From: an uncultured Rikenellaceae bacterium
GTDB lineage: Bacteria > Bacteroidota > Bacteroidia > Bacteroidales > Rikenellaceae
Assembly (NCBI GenBank): GCA_944321925.1
Contig: CALUND010000002.1
Coordinates: 186,001-250,000, forward strand
DNA length: 64,000 bases
Direction: 5' to 3'
Both the position numbers and the translations under genes were made by a program. Shown here piece by piece: positions 42,981 through 56,111 of the stretch (its first letter is position 1; each line of letters begins with the position of its first letter). The notes beneath the pieces were generated by a model that made no database searches, was not told where the DNA came from, and saw only the letters and a program-made list of their open reading frames with translations.

Positions 42981-43982
42981 CTATTTGATCTCTGTCTGAC
43001 AAACCGTAATGGCTACCAAACCCACGATATCGGATACCGAACATCCGCGCGAGAGGTCGTTGACCGGCGAGGCCATACCCTGCAGGATCGGACCTACCGC
43101 CTCGGCATGCGCCATCCGCTGTACGAGCTTATAAACGATGTTGCCCACCTCGAGCGAAGGGAATACCAGCACGTTGGCCCGACCGGCAACCGGACTGTTC
43201 GGAGCCTTCTGCCGAGCGACTTCCGGAACGGTCGCCGCATCGGATTGCAACTCACCGTCGATCAGCAGATCGGGAGCCATCTTTTGTGCCAAAGCGGTCG
43301 CCTCCACCACCTTCTCCGTCATCTCGTTCTTCGCCGACCCTTTGGTGGAGAAGCTGAGCATCGCCACCCGGGGTTCAATGCCACCGATCGCCCGGGCCGT
43401 ACGAGCGGTCATCACGGCGATTTCGGCCAGTTCGGAGGCCGTAGGATTGGGCGTCACCGCACAATCGGCAAAAATCATGAACCCATTGTCGCCGAACGAA
43501 CGATCGGGAATATCCATCAAAAAGGCTCCGGAAACGATGCTTACGCCCGGCTTCGTCTTGACATACTGCAGAGCGGGACGCAGAACGTCGCTCGTGTAGT
43601 TGCGGGCGCCGGCCACCTCGCCATCGACATCGCCGGCTTTCACCATAACCGCCCCCAAATAGAGCGGATCGCGCAATTGTTGCGCGGCGATCTCGGGCGT
43701 CACACCTTTCTTTCCCCGGAGAGCGACCATCATCTCGATGTAGCGATCTGCATCGGGGACATTCATCGGGTCGACAATACGGGCCTGCTGAATATGTTTC
43801 AACGAATACTCCTTCGCCAGCTTTTCGATCTCGGCCGGATTGCCAATCAGGGTAATTTGTGCGATGCCCTCGGCAATGATTTGATCGGCCGCCTGAATGG
43901 TACGCGGTTCCGTACCTTCGGGCAGCACGATGCGACGGTTGCAACTTGCCGCTTTGCGTTTAATCTGTTGGATAAGTTCCAT
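42981..43982 (-). CDS. pta: Phosphate acetyltransferase
   Basis: Pta interconverts acetyl-CoA and acetyl phosphate. The 333-residue length is the short, single-domain type, without the N-terminal regulatory domains of E. coli Pta. Conserved segments are RRIVLPEGTEPRTIQAA at the N-terminus and GRANVLVFPSLEVGNIVYKL near the end, plus PNPTASELAEIA and GPILQGMASPVNDLSRGCS. A -7 box (TATTTTTG on the minus strand, 44060-44067) lies 77 bases upstream. Paired with ackA. Confidence 0.96.
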   Translation of the reverse strand: MELIQQIKRKAASCNRRIVLPEGTEPRTIQAADQIIAEGIAQITLIGNPAEIEKLAKEYSLKHIQQARIVDPMNVPDADRYIEMMVALRGKKGVTPEIAAQQLRDPLYLGAVMVKAGDVDGEVAGARNYTSDVLRPALQYVKTKPGVSIVSGAFLMDIPDRSFGDNGFMIFADCAVTPNPTASELAEIAVMTARTARAIGGIEPRVAMLSFSTKGSAKNEMTEKVVEATALAQKMAPDLLIDGELQSDAATVPEVARQKAPNSPVAGRANVLVFPSLEVGNIVYKLVQRMAHAEAVGPILQGMASPVNDLSRGCSVSDIVGLVAITVCQTEIK

Positions 43983-44185
43983 AATCTATGTCAGGTTTTT
44001 AGGAAAATTCCCGCTAATGATTTAGAAGAAGATTGAAAAGTCCTTCTCAAAACTCGCTGCAAAAATAACCGTTTACAGCTCTCATTGTTACTCTTAAGAA
44101 CCGTTTTTTGGCAGAAATTCATGGCCTTTCGGGTCACACTGTACAAACGGCCGATCGCCACACCTCTCTGCTCAAACGGCATGCC

Positions 44186-44863
44186 TTATTCGGCCGACGG
44201 CTCCTCGTATTTGTAGCCCACGCCTTTTACCGTCACGATCCGCTCCTCGCCGATCTTTTTGCGCAGGTTGCGCACATGCACATCGATCGTCCGCTCACCC
44301 ACGACCACCTCGTTGCCCCACACCTGGTCGTAAATCTCCTCGCGCGTAAAGAGTCGTCCCGGACGGGACGAGAGCAACTCCAGTAAATTGTACTCCTTGC
44401 GGGGCAATACGACCTGCTCGCCATCCAGCCAGACCACGTGACGCTCCCGATCGATAACCACGCCCTGACAAGCGGCGCCCTCTGACGGAGGGTCGATCCG
44501 CTTAAAGACCGCTTTGATGCGGCTCACGAGCACCTTCATTTTAATCGGCTTGGAGATATAGTCATCGGCGCCGGCTTCGAACCCTTCGATCTGCGACTCC
44601 TCTTCGCTGCGAGCCGTCAGGAAAATGATGAGCGTATCGGCAATCCGAGGATGGGAGCGGATCCGCTGACACGCCGTAATTCCATCCATACGGGGCATCA
44701 TCACATCGAGCAGAATCAGGTGTGGCTCCACCTCCAGGGCCCGGGCGACCGCCTGCTCACCGTCGGTCGCGGTATAGACCTCGTAACCCTCCCGCATGAG
44801 ATTGTATCCCACGAATTCCAAAATATCGAGTTCATCGTCTACAAGCAAAATACGATAGGCCAT
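44186..44863 (-). CDS. OmpR/PhoB-family response regulator, no kinase adjacent
   Basis: The 225-residue protein has an N-terminal receiver (acidic DDE at 9-11, phospho-acceptor Asp in LILLDVMMPRMDG near 53, Lys in ISKPIKMK) and a C-terminal winged helix (GRLFTREEIYDQVWGNE, RTIDVHVRNLRKKIG). Residue pattern resembles PhoB-type regulators. No histidine kinase gene lies beside it; the flanking genes are pta (same strand, 203 bases away) and the divergent DUF349 gene. A -7 box (TATTTTTG, minus, 44892-44899) lies 28 bases upstream. Confidence 0.93.
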   Translation of the reverse strand: MAYRILLVDDELDILEFVGYNLMREGYEVYTATDGEQAVARALEVEPHLILLDVMMPRMDGITACQRIRSHPRIADTLIIFLTARSEEESQIEGFEAGADDYISKPIKMKVLVSRIKAVFKRIDPPSEGAACQGVVIDRERHVVWLDGEQVVLPRKEYNLLELLSSRPGRLFTREEIYDQVWGNEVVVGERTIDVHVRNLRKKIGEERIVTVKGVGYKYEEPSAE

Positions 44864-45027
44864 GGCAAGCTGTTTTTGGAATTTATCTCTACAAAAATAG
44901 TTTTTTTCTCCGGGCCTACCGCAACCCGCCGCCGAAATATTTCCGTTTTTTAGGTAGATTCGGTTTTTTGCTCTAACTTTGCACTATATTGTACGGTTTC
45001 GTACAGCCCCTTAAAAAAAACGAAGTG

Positions 45028-48700
<3,673 letters not shown>

Positions 48701-48715
48701 ACGAGCACAAAACGA

Positions 48716-50614
48716 ATGGACAAAAAATCGTTACTGGGGCTTCTATTAATCGGCATCATCCTGTTCGGATTCACCTGGTACACCGGACGACAACAGAAAA
48801 AATATCAGGAGGAGCGGGCCCGACTCGACTCCATCGCACGACTGAATACGGTGCGATCGGCTCAAGACACGCTATCGTTCCGACCCGACACACTATCGAC
48901 GACGGACTTCTCCGAAGAGGGCAAAGCCAATGCCTTGGCAGCCAACCTCGGAGAGATGCTTGTGGCCGCACAAAACGGAGAAGAAAAAAATTTCACGCTC
49001 TCCAACGACGTGATGCAAATCGATTTCTCTTCGCTCGGAGGCAAGATCGACAACGTCACGCTGAAAGAGTACAAACGTTACAACGGCGGAGCTCTCGAGA
49101 TGTTCCGGCCCGGATCGGAGCGGTTCGACATGCGTTTCTTCATCAAACGCAACTTCCACGACGCAGAGATCAATACCGGATCCTACCATTTCGTCTGCGA
49201 CCTCCCGGCCGACACCGCATGGCGTGAAGGCGAGGAGAGCAAATCGGTCTCCATGAAACTTTACATGGACTCCACAGCCTACCTCGAATACCTCTACACG
49301 ATCTATCGCGATCAGTACATGATCGACTTCGACGTCCGATTCGTCGACATGCAGAACCTGCTCTCCAACCAGACGGACTTCACCTTCGAGTGGGAAAACG
49401 TCAGCCAGCAGAACGAGAAGGGATTCGACAACGAAAACAACTATACGACAATCTCCTACCACTTCCCCGGAGAGAAAAGTATCGAAGACCTCGGCATGGC
49501 CAAAGCGGGAGGAACAAAGAGCGAAGACATCTCGAGCCGCGTGCAGTGGATCGCCTTCAAGCAGCAGTTCTTCTCCTCGGTGATGATCGCCGACGACGAC
49601 TTCCAGAACGCCCTGCTGAACTACTACACCTATCAGCCGGGACAAGAACTGATCAAAAAATTCCAGGCCCAACTCTCGGTACCCTTCGTACCCAACCAGA
49701 GCGAATACGGATTCCAATTCTATTTCGGACCCAACAAATACTCCATCCTCGACCAATACGACATCGGACTCGAACGACTCGTCCCGCTCGGATGGGGCAT
49801 CGTAGGTTGGGTGAACCGCTGGTTCGTAATCCCCGTATTCGATTTCCTCAACCGTTTCATCGGCAACTTCGGCTGGATCATCCTGATTCTGACGATCCTG
49901 GTAAAGGTCATCATCTCTCCGCTTACCTACAAGTCGTATCTCTCTTCAGCCAAGATGCGACTCATCAAACCGGAGGTGGATGAGCTGAACGCCAAATACC
50001 CCAAACAAGAGGATGCCATGAAGAAACAACAGGCCATGATGGATCTCTACAAACGGGCCGGCATCAACCCCATGAGCGGATGTATTCCGATGCTGATCCA
50101 GTTCCCGATTCTGGTGGCCATGTTCCGTTTCTTCCCGGCCTCCATCGAGTTGCGCGGCGAACGGTTCCTGTGGGCCGACGACCTGTCGAGCTACGACAGC
50201 ATCCTCAATCTGCCGTTCAACATTCCCTGGTACGGGAACCACGTGAGTCTCTTCGCGCTGTTAATGGCAGCGGCTCTGTTCGTCTACTCCTGGATCAACT
50301 TCAAGCAGAACGCCGCCGCCCAGCCCCAAATGGCCGGCATGAAATTCATGATGCTCTATCTGATGCCCATCCTGATGCTTCTCTGGTTCAACAACTACGC
50401 CAGCGGCCTCTGCTACTACTACTTCCTCTCGAACCTCATTACCATCGGACAGATGTACCTGATCCGCTACTTCGTGGATGACGAGAAACTCCACCAGCAG
50501 ATGCTGGAAAACGCGAAAAAACCGAAAAAGAAGAGTAAGTTCCAGGAGCGTTACGAAGCAGCCCTCAAACAACAACAGGAGATGCAGCGTCGTCAGGCCA
50601 AAAGCCGTCGCTAA
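48716..50614 (+). CDS. yidC: Membrane protein insertase YidC
   Basis: YidC inserts inner-membrane proteins alone or with SecYEG. The 632-residue protein is the long Gram-negative form: N-terminal anchor (residues 5-22), a large periplasmic beta domain (about 70-350), then five transmembrane helices with the conserved SPLTYKSYLSSAKMR groove segment and PMSGCIPMLIQFPILVAMF. The basic C-terminus is typical. It follows pyrG in the arrangement usual for the phylum and ends at the terminator at 50635-50660. Confidence 0.97.
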   Translation: MDKKSLLGLLLIGIILFGFTWYTGRQQKKYQEERARLDSIARLNTVRSAQDTLSFRPDTLSTTDFSEEGKANALAANLGEMLVAAQNGEEKNFTLSNDVMQIDFSSLGGKIDNVTLKEYKRYNGGALEMFRPGSERFDMRFFIKRNFHDAEINTGSYHFVCDLPADTAWREGEESKSVSMKLYMDSTAYLEYLYTIYRDQYMIDFDVRFVDMQNLLSNQTDFTFEWENVSQQNEKGFDNENNYTTISYHFPGEKSIEDLGMAKAGGTKSEDISSRVQWIAFKQQFFSSVMIADDDFQNALLNYYTYQPGQELIKKFQAQLSVPFVPNQSEYGFQFYFGPNKYSILDQYDIGLERLVPLGWGIVGWVNRWFVIPVFDFLNRFIGNFGWIILILTILVKVIISPLTYKSYLSSAKMRLIKPEVDELNAKYPKQEDAMKKQQAMMDLYKRAGINPMSGCIPMLIQFPILVAMFRFFPASIELRGERFLWADDLSSYDSILNLPFNIPWYGNHVSLFALLMAAALFVYSWINFKQNAAAQPQMAGMKFMMLYLMPILMLLWFNNYASGLCYYYFLSNLITIGQMYLIRYFVDDEKLHQQMLENAKKPKKKSKFQERYEAALKQQQEMQRRQAKSRR

Positions 50615-50634
50615 TACCTTAAGCCAAACAATAA

Positions 50635-50660
50635 AAAGCCGCCGGTTTTCCGGCGGCTTT
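50635..50660. terminator. Bidirectional terminator after yidC
   Basis: AAAGCCGCCGG and CCGGCGGCTTT form an 11-base stem with a TTTT loop, followed by Ts on both strands. It serves yidC and possibly the convergent rsmA. Confidence 0.9.
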
Positions 50661-50770
50661 TTTACTTACGAATAAACCCAAGGGATTAAATCACCCTTCC
50701 GACACGACTCTGCGACCCGACAGGGCCTGAACAGCGAGATCGCCATGTTTCATCCGCCCGACAGAATCGG

Positions 50771-51574
50771 TCACACCGAGCGGGATTCCCCCAGACTCTC
50801 CGCCACCCACTTCGTCAACTCCACGAAATCGGGAACGGACAACTGCTCGGCCCGTCGGGGGAAGAAAGGATGTTCCATGCCCCCAAAATCACCGAATGCG
50901 GCTCGCAACGCATTGCGCAAAGTTTTCCGCCGCTGACCGAAAGCGGCTTTCACCACCCGGACAAAAAGACGCTCATCGCACCCGAGCTGTCGTACTTCGT
51001 TGCGACGCAGCCGAATTACGGCACTTTTCACCTTGGGCGGCGGGTTGAAGACACCTTCATTAACCGTAAACAGATATTCGATGTCGTACCACGCCTGCAA
51101 CAACACGCTCAGAATGCCGTACTCTTTCGTCCCGGGCTTCTCGGCGATCCGCACGGCGACCTCGCGCTGCACCATCCCCACGCATTCAGGAATCATGTCG
51201 CGGTTTTCGAGCAGTTTGAAAAATATCTGCGACGAGATGTTGTACGGGAAGTTCCCGATCAGCCGCAAGCCCTCGGGAAACAACTCCCCGAGATCCATCT
51301 TCAGGAAATCGCCTTCGATCAGGCGCGGTGCAAAATCGGGATAGCGGTCGTGCAGATAGCCGATACTTTCGCGATCGATCTCCACGCCCCACGTCGTAAT
51401 GTCGCGGCGTTGCAGCAGGAACTGCGTCAGCACCCCCATGCCACAACCCACCTCGAGCACCGCTGCAGGAGCCTCGGGTGTTCCACCGGCGAGGGCGTCG
51501 GCAATCTTGCGCGCAATGTTCAGGTCGGTTAAAAAATGCTGACCCAGGGCTTTTTTGGCTCTAACTTCTGTCAT
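50771..51574 (-). CDS. rsmA: 16S rRNA dimethyladenosine transferase RsmA (KsgA)
   Basis: RsmA dimethylates A1518 and A1519 of 16S rRNA during late 30S assembly. The 267-residue protein has KKALGQHFLTDLNIARKI at the N-terminus, the SAM-binding VLEVGCGMGVLTQFLL and the catalytic NFPYNISSQIF (NLPY-type) motif. The start at 51574 (MTEVRAKK) is chosen because a promoter box ends only 7 bases upstream; an ATG at 51646 lies above that promoter. The mRNA is therefore predicted to be leaderless or nearly so. Confidence 0.96.
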   Translation of the reverse strand: MTEVRAKKALGQHFLTDLNIARKIADALAGGTPEAPAAVLEVGCGMGVLTQFLLQRRDITTWGVEIDRESIGYLHDRYPDFAPRLIEGDFLKMDLGELFPEGLRLIGNFPYNISSQIFFKLLENRDMIPECVGMVQREVAVRIAEKPGTKEYGILSVLLQAWYDIEYLFTVNEGVFNPPPKVKSAVIRLRRNEVRQLGCDERLFVRVVKAAFGQRRKTLRNALRAAFGDFGGMEHPFFPRRAEQLSVPDFVELTKWVAESLGESRSV

Positions 51575-51581
51575 ACGGCTG

Positions 51582-51612
51582 CAAAGATAGGGCAAAACGG
51601 ACGACGATGCAA
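51582..51612 (-). promoter_or_regulatory. rsmA promoter, leaderless geometry
   Basis: On the minus strand TTG (51610-51612), a 20-base spacer and TATCTTTG (51582-51589), then 7 bases to the rsmA ATG. The same 7-base gap occurs at recG and at the gene ending at 58739. Confidence 0.65.
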
Positions 51613-51676
51613 CAAAACATCCCGGGCCACCGATTCTTGGCGACACTTTCTCTCCCCCCGCTTCCGTCGGGTTACG

Positions 51677-52942
51677 CTATTTGCCCAACTGCTCCTCAAG
51701 GTAGCGGCGCACCTGCGCCACATCGGAGACCTTTTCGACGATCCGGCCCTCGCGATCGATCAGGAAGATGCCTCCGCCAGCCGACGAAAGACCGTAGAGA
51801 TCCCATACTCCCTCCGCACCGTCGAGGTCGTATAGCTGTATCCAGGGATAGCCGTCCTTTTCGATGGCCCGCTGCATGTCGTCGAGGTCATCGTACTCGC
51901 GGGCCACACCCACGACCGTAAAGCCACGTTCGCGGTATTGCTCATAAATCGGGATCAGTTCGATGGAGTGCCGCCGGCACGGAAGGCACCACGAAGCCCA
52001 GCAATCCAGCACGGCGATCTGCCCTTCGATCAGCTCCCCGAGCCGATGACGCTCTCCGTCGAGCGACGGTGCCGTAAAGTCGGGAAACGGTGCCCCGGGA
52101 GCCAATCGGTCTACAGCAGCCAACAGTTTATCGGTGCGTTGTACCAGCCAACTGTCAGGATAACGGTCGTGGTAATCGTTATACAGGTTCAGCCACGTCG
52201 TGTCTATTCTGTGTCCGGCGTCGTTCTTGGCGATCCGCGCCTCTCTCTCCAATGCCGTTGAAATTTCGAAAAGTCCGGCAAGCGTCGGATGACAGCGAAT
52301 CCGATCGTTCTGCCAGCCATCATAATCCGCCGCCTCGAAGATGCTGTCGGACAAGGCCGACACTCGTTCGAACTCCTTGCCTAACCGGATATAGTCGGCC
52401 GAACCCTCCTCGGGGAACCGATCCTCGCCATACTTGGCCTTGATCCACTCTTTGATCGCACAGGTAATACTGTCAATAGGCTCGTAGAGATTCTCCCATT
52501 GGTTGCGGTAAAGATAGATCTCTTCATTGTCGGGACTTCCCGAGACCTCTACACGCATGGTCTCGAACCGACGGCGAAAAGAGAAATACAAAAGCTCGCC
52601 GTCCGAGAAGAAAGGATAGATCTGAAACGATCCTTTAAAAATCTCCTCCTCGACGGCCATTTCATAGACCCGTGTGATCGAATCGTGAAATGACAGGCTG
52701 AAGGCCCCGTCGACAATGAAGGCACTCGCCACGGGTGATTCGAACCGGTAGTCGGCACCATACGGGAATACGAGTACCCGCGTGCTGTCGGGATAGAAAT
52801 CCAGTCCCTGTCCCGAAACCCTCATGGTACGCAGGTCGGAGCGTCCGCACGAGACGGCTGCCAGGGCGATGACACCAGCTATAAAAATCATAAATCCCCG
52901 ATGTAATTTCGGGACTTCCCTGGTGTTTTCAATCTTCTTCAT
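51677..52942 (-). CDS. TlpA-like thioredoxin-domain lipoprotein
   Basis: The 421-residue protein, from the start at 52942 (MKKIENTREV), has a lipoprotein signal with lipobox AAVSC. A DUF4369-like beta region (about residues 40-160) and a helical linker precede a C-terminal TlpA/thioredoxin domain with the active site WASWCLPCRR. It probably works as a periplasmic disulfide reductase anchored in a membrane; the class is common in Bacteroidota. An in-frame ATG at 53050 would add 36 basic residues ahead of the signal, which is unlikely. The start region carries a short direct repeat coding KKIEN twice, one just upstream of the chosen start. Confidence 0.85.
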   Translation of the reverse strand: MKKIENTREVPKLHRGFMIFIAGVIALAAVSCGRSDLRTMRVSGQGLDFYPDSTRVLVFPYGADYRFESPVASAFIVDGAFSLSFHDSITRVYEMAVEEEIFKGSFQIYPFFSDGELLYFSFRRRFETMRVEVSGSPDNEEIYLYRNQWENLYEPIDSITCAIKEWIKAKYGEDRFPEEGSADYIRLGKEFERVSALSDSIFEAADYDGWQNDRIRCHPTLAGLFEISTALEREARIAKNDAGHRIDTTWLNLYNDYHDRYPDSWLVQRTDKLLAAVDRLAPGAPFPDFTAPSLDGERHRLGELIEGQIAVLDCWASWCLPCRRHSIELIPIYEQYRERGFTVVGVAREYDDLDDMQRAIEKDGYPWIQLYDLDGAEGVWDLYGLSSAGGGIFLIDREGRIVEKVSDVAQVRRYLEEQLGK

Positions 52943-53080
52943 TGGGTTTTCAATCTTCTTCGACAGGGGAAGTCTCCGCTTTTCGGACCTTACGATCACC
53001 TCCCGACGCATCTTCGTCCTTATCCGGCGAAAGAAACGCATGAGACGCATCCCAAATTTATGAGAGAGGGAGGGGAAAAA

Positions 53081-55276
53081 TCAGTTACCCTGTTCGCAGA
53101 TGAACTTGATACGCACAAGCCGAATCTCCTCCTCGGTGAAGTCGGAGCCGAGTTCGCGAAGCGCCTCATCGAGTGAATCGCTCTCGGCATCCTCCTTGAA
53201 GTAGAGATAGATCTCCTCGGCCTTGTCCTCGTCCATATACTCGTTGATATAATAGGAGATATTGAGCTTCGTGCCGGAGTTGACGATCGTCTCGATCTCG
53301 GTGAGCAGTTCTTCGAAATCGAGGTCGCGAGCCCGGGCGATATCGGCAAAATCCATTTGACGGTCGATGCTCTGGATGATAAAGACTTTGTTGCCACTCT
53401 TGCTGGCCACCCCCTTCACCACCATATCCTGCGGTCGGACGATCTCCTTCTCCTCGACGTAGCGTTTGATCAACCGGATGAACTCCTCGCCGAATTTCCG
53501 GGCCTTACCCACTCCTACCCCACTGATATTCTGCATCTCCTCGAGCGTGATCGGATAGTGAACCGACATATCCTCGAGCGAAGGGTCCTGAAATACGACA
53601 AACGGAGGCAGTCCATGCTGTTTGGCGACCTTCTTCCGCAGGTCCTTCAACATGGCGAACAACTCTTCGTCCGCCGCCCCGCCACCTTTGCCTGTAGGCA
53701 AGGCTGCCGCCTCTTCCTCCTGCTCGGCGTCGTAGTCGTGATCGAGCGTGATCTGCACGGGGAACGGATTGCGCAGATAATCGGCCCCTTTCTCGTTGAT
53801 GGCAAGCAGTCCGTAATTCTCGATGTTCTTATCGACCAGACCGAGGATCAGGGCCTGCCGGATAACAGCACCCCAGAAACGGGCATCATGCTCCTCGCCG
53901 GCACCGAAAAGCTCCAATTTGTGATGACCGTACGATTTGATCATGGCTGTCGTCTTTCCCTCCAGCACATTGATCAGGTAGTCGGCTTTGAACTTGTCAC
54001 CGATAACCGTCAATGTCCGTAGCATAAGCTGCATCTCCGCTCCCGCATCGACCTTCGGTTTGGGATGGAGGCAGTTGTCGCAATTGCCGCAATTCTCCTC
54101 CGTATACTCCTCACCGAAGTAGTGAAGCAGCGTTTTACGCCGACAAATCGACGACTCCGCATAAGAAACCGTCTCCAGCAACAGCAGTTTACCGATCTCC
54201 TGCTCGGCCACCGGCTTACCCTGCATGAACTTTTCGAGTTTCTGGATATCCTTATAACTGTAGAACGCAATGCAACGACCCTCGCCGCCATCGCGTCCGG
54301 CCCGTCCGGTCTCCTGATAGTATCCCTCCAGGCTCTTCGGAATATCGTAATGGATCACGTAACGCACATCCGGCTTGTCGATACCCATGCCGAAGGCAAT
54401 CGTCGCCACGATCACATCGACCTTCTCCATCAGGAAATCGTCTTGATTGGCCGCCCGTGTCGCAGCATCCATGCCCGCATGGTAAGCGTGTGCCTTGATG
54501 CGGTTGGCAAGCAACAGTTCGGTGAGTTCCTCCACCTTCTTGCGGCTCAGGCAGTAGATAATCCCCGATTTCCCCTCGTTCTGCTTGATGTAACGAATGA
54601 TCTCCTTGGCCGCATCGTGTTTCGGACGGATCTCGTAATAGAGGTTCGGCCGGTTGAACGAGGAGCGGAAAATCGCGGCATCGAGCATGCCGAGATTCTT
54701 CTGAATATCCATCTGTACTTTCGGGGTCGCCGTGGCGGTGAGAGCAATGATCGGCGCATTACCGATATCGTTGATAATCGGCCGTATACGACGATACTCG
54801 GGGCGGAAATCGTGGCCCCATTCCGATATGCAATGCGCCTCGTCGATGGCGAAAAACGAGATCTTGATCTTGCGCAGGAAAGAGATGTTGTCCTCCTTGG
54901 TCAACGACTCGGGCGCGAAATAGAGCAACTTGGTCTTGCCGGCCAACACATCGCTACGCACCTGGGCCACAGCGGTTTTGTTGAGCGAAGAGTTGAGAAA
55001 ATGGGCAACACCCTCCTCTGCGCTGAACGAGCGCATGGCATCGACCTGATTCTTCATCAAAGCGATCAGGGGCGATATGACGATCGCCACCCCCTCCATG
55101 ATAAGCGCCGGAAGTTGATAACAAAGCGATTTTCCACCGCCTGTCGGCATCAGGACAAAGGTATCGCGCCCGGCTAATACGTTTTTTATGACGGCTTCCT
55201 GATTGCCCTTAAAAGAGGTGAATCCGAAATATTCTCTTAATTTGTCGTAAAGTAGGGAATCCTCTTGCTTTTTCAT
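53081..55276 (-). CDS. recQ: ATP-dependent DNA helicase RecQ
   Basis: RecQ is a 3'-5' helicase in recombination and fork repair. The helicase core has Walker A TGGGKSLCYQLPA, the DEAH box AIDEAHCISEWGHDFRP and motif VI QETGRAGRDG. A zinc-binding four-cysteine group (SSICRRK and CGNCDNC), the RQC winged helix, and an HRDC domain (LRKKVAKQHGLPPFVVFQD) follow. A further roughly 100-residue C-terminal extension is typical of Bacteroidota RecQ. It is divergent from lptB. A -7-like box is imperfect (TATCTTTC, minus strand, about 55313-55320). Confidence 0.97.
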   Translation of the reverse strand: MKKQEDSLLYDKLREYFGFTSFKGNQEAVIKNVLAGRDTFVLMPTGGGKSLCYQLPALIMEGVAIVISPLIALMKNQVDAMRSFSAEEGVAHFLNSSLNKTAVAQVRSDVLAGKTKLLYFAPESLTKEDNISFLRKIKISFFAIDEAHCISEWGHDFRPEYRRIRPIINDIGNAPIIALTATATPKVQMDIQKNLGMLDAAIFRSSFNRPNLYYEIRPKHDAAKEIIRYIKQNEGKSGIIYCLSRKKVEELTELLLANRIKAHAYHAGMDAATRAANQDDFLMEKVDVIVATIAFGMGIDKPDVRYVIHYDIPKSLEGYYQETGRAGRDGGEGRCIAFYSYKDIQKLEKFMQGKPVAEQEIGKLLLLETVSYAESSICRRKTLLHYFGEEYTEENCGNCDNCLHPKPKVDAGAEMQLMLRTLTVIGDKFKADYLINVLEGKTTAMIKSYGHHKLELFGAGEEHDARFWGAVIRQALILGLVDKNIENYGLLAINEKGADYLRNPFPVQITLDHDYDAEQEEEAAALPTGKGGGAADEELFAMLKDLRKKVAKQHGLPPFVVFQDPSLEDMSVHYPITLEEMQNISGVGVGKARKFGEEFIRLIKRYVEEKEIVRPQDMVVKGVASKSGNKVFIIQSIDRQMDFADIARARDLDFEELLTEIETIVNSGTKLNISYYINEYMDEDKAEEIYLYFKEDAESDSLDEALRELGSDFTEEEIRLVRIKFICEQGN

Positions 55277-55371
55277 CGGCGTGGCGAGATGGTTGTTTTG
55301 TCGATCGGAGATGAAAGATACGAATTTTTCTCTAAAAACATTAACTTTGTAGAAAATTTTTATTCCGCGCG

Positions 55372-56106
55372 ATGAGATTATACACCAAAGACCTCGTCAA
55401 ACAGTACAAGACACGCACGGTCGTGGACCATGTCTCGATCGAGGTGAACCAGGGAGAGATCGTCGGTCTGCTGGGCCCCAACGGCGCCGGCAAGACCACC
55501 ACATTCTACATGATCGTAGGACTGATCAAACCCAACGAAGGACACATCTTCCTCGAAGAGAACGGACAAGTCACCGAAATCACCGACGATCCGGTCTATC
55601 GCCGGGCACAAATGGGCGTAGGCTACCTCGCACAAGAGGCCTCCGTCTTCCGTCGGCTCAGCGTGGAAGACAACATCCGGGCCGTGCTCGAAATGACCTC
55701 CTACTCGAAAGAGTACCAAAAAGAGCGTCTGGAGAGTCTTATCAGCGAGTTCGGACTCGGCAAAGTACGTAAAAGCATGGGTATCCAGCTCTCCGGAGGC
55801 GAACGACGCCGTACGGAGATTGCCCGGGCCGTCGCCATCAACCCGAAATTCATCCTGCTCGACGAACCCTTTGCAGGAGTCGACCCGATCGCCGTGGAAG
55901 ATATCCAAAGCATCGTGGCGACCCTCAAACAGAAGAGTATCGGCGTGATCATCACCGACCACAACGTTCACGAAACTCTCTCGATCACCGACCGCACCTA
56001 TCTGCTCTTCGAAGGAAAAATCCTCCGGGCCGGTACGGCCGAAGAGTTGGCCAACGACCAACGGGTACGCGAGGTCTACTTGGGTAAAGATTTCATACTG
56101 CGTTAG
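55372..56106 (+). CDS. lptB: LPS export ABC transporter ATP-binding protein LptB
   Basis: LptB powers lipopolysaccharide extraction from the inner membrane with LptFG. The 244-residue ATPase has Walker [10 protein letters not shown], signature [14 protein letters not shown], Walker [13 protein letters not shown] and the H-loop [16 protein letters not shown], closely matching LptB rather than other ABC proteins. A -7 box TAACTTTG (55342-55349) lies 22 bases upstream. aroA starts 5 bases after its stop, so it leads an lptB-aroA-aroC operon. Confidence 0.96.
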   Translation: MRLYTKDLVKQYKTRTVVDHVSIEVNQGEIVGLLGPNGAGKTTTFYMIVGLIKPNEGHIFLEENGQVTEITDDPVYRRAQMGVGYLAQEASVFRRLSVEDNIRAVLEMTSYSKEYQKERLESLISEFGLGKVRKSMGIQLSGGERRRTEIARAVAINPKFILLDEPFAGVDPIAVEDIQSIVATLKQKSIGVIITDHNVHETLSITDRTYLLFEGKILRAGTAEELANDQRVREVYLGKDFILR

Positions 56107-56111
56107 GCGAT

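Noticed and set aside
43991..44182. A 63-codon minus-strand frame between the response regulator and pta
   Set aside because: It lacks a promoter of its own, composition is not protein-like, and nothing about it suggests the missing kinase.
44989..45027. TTG start that would extend the DUF349 protein by 13 residues
   Set aside because: The -7 box ends at 44981, so the TTG would be at or before the 5' end of the transcript; the ATG at 45028 is better.
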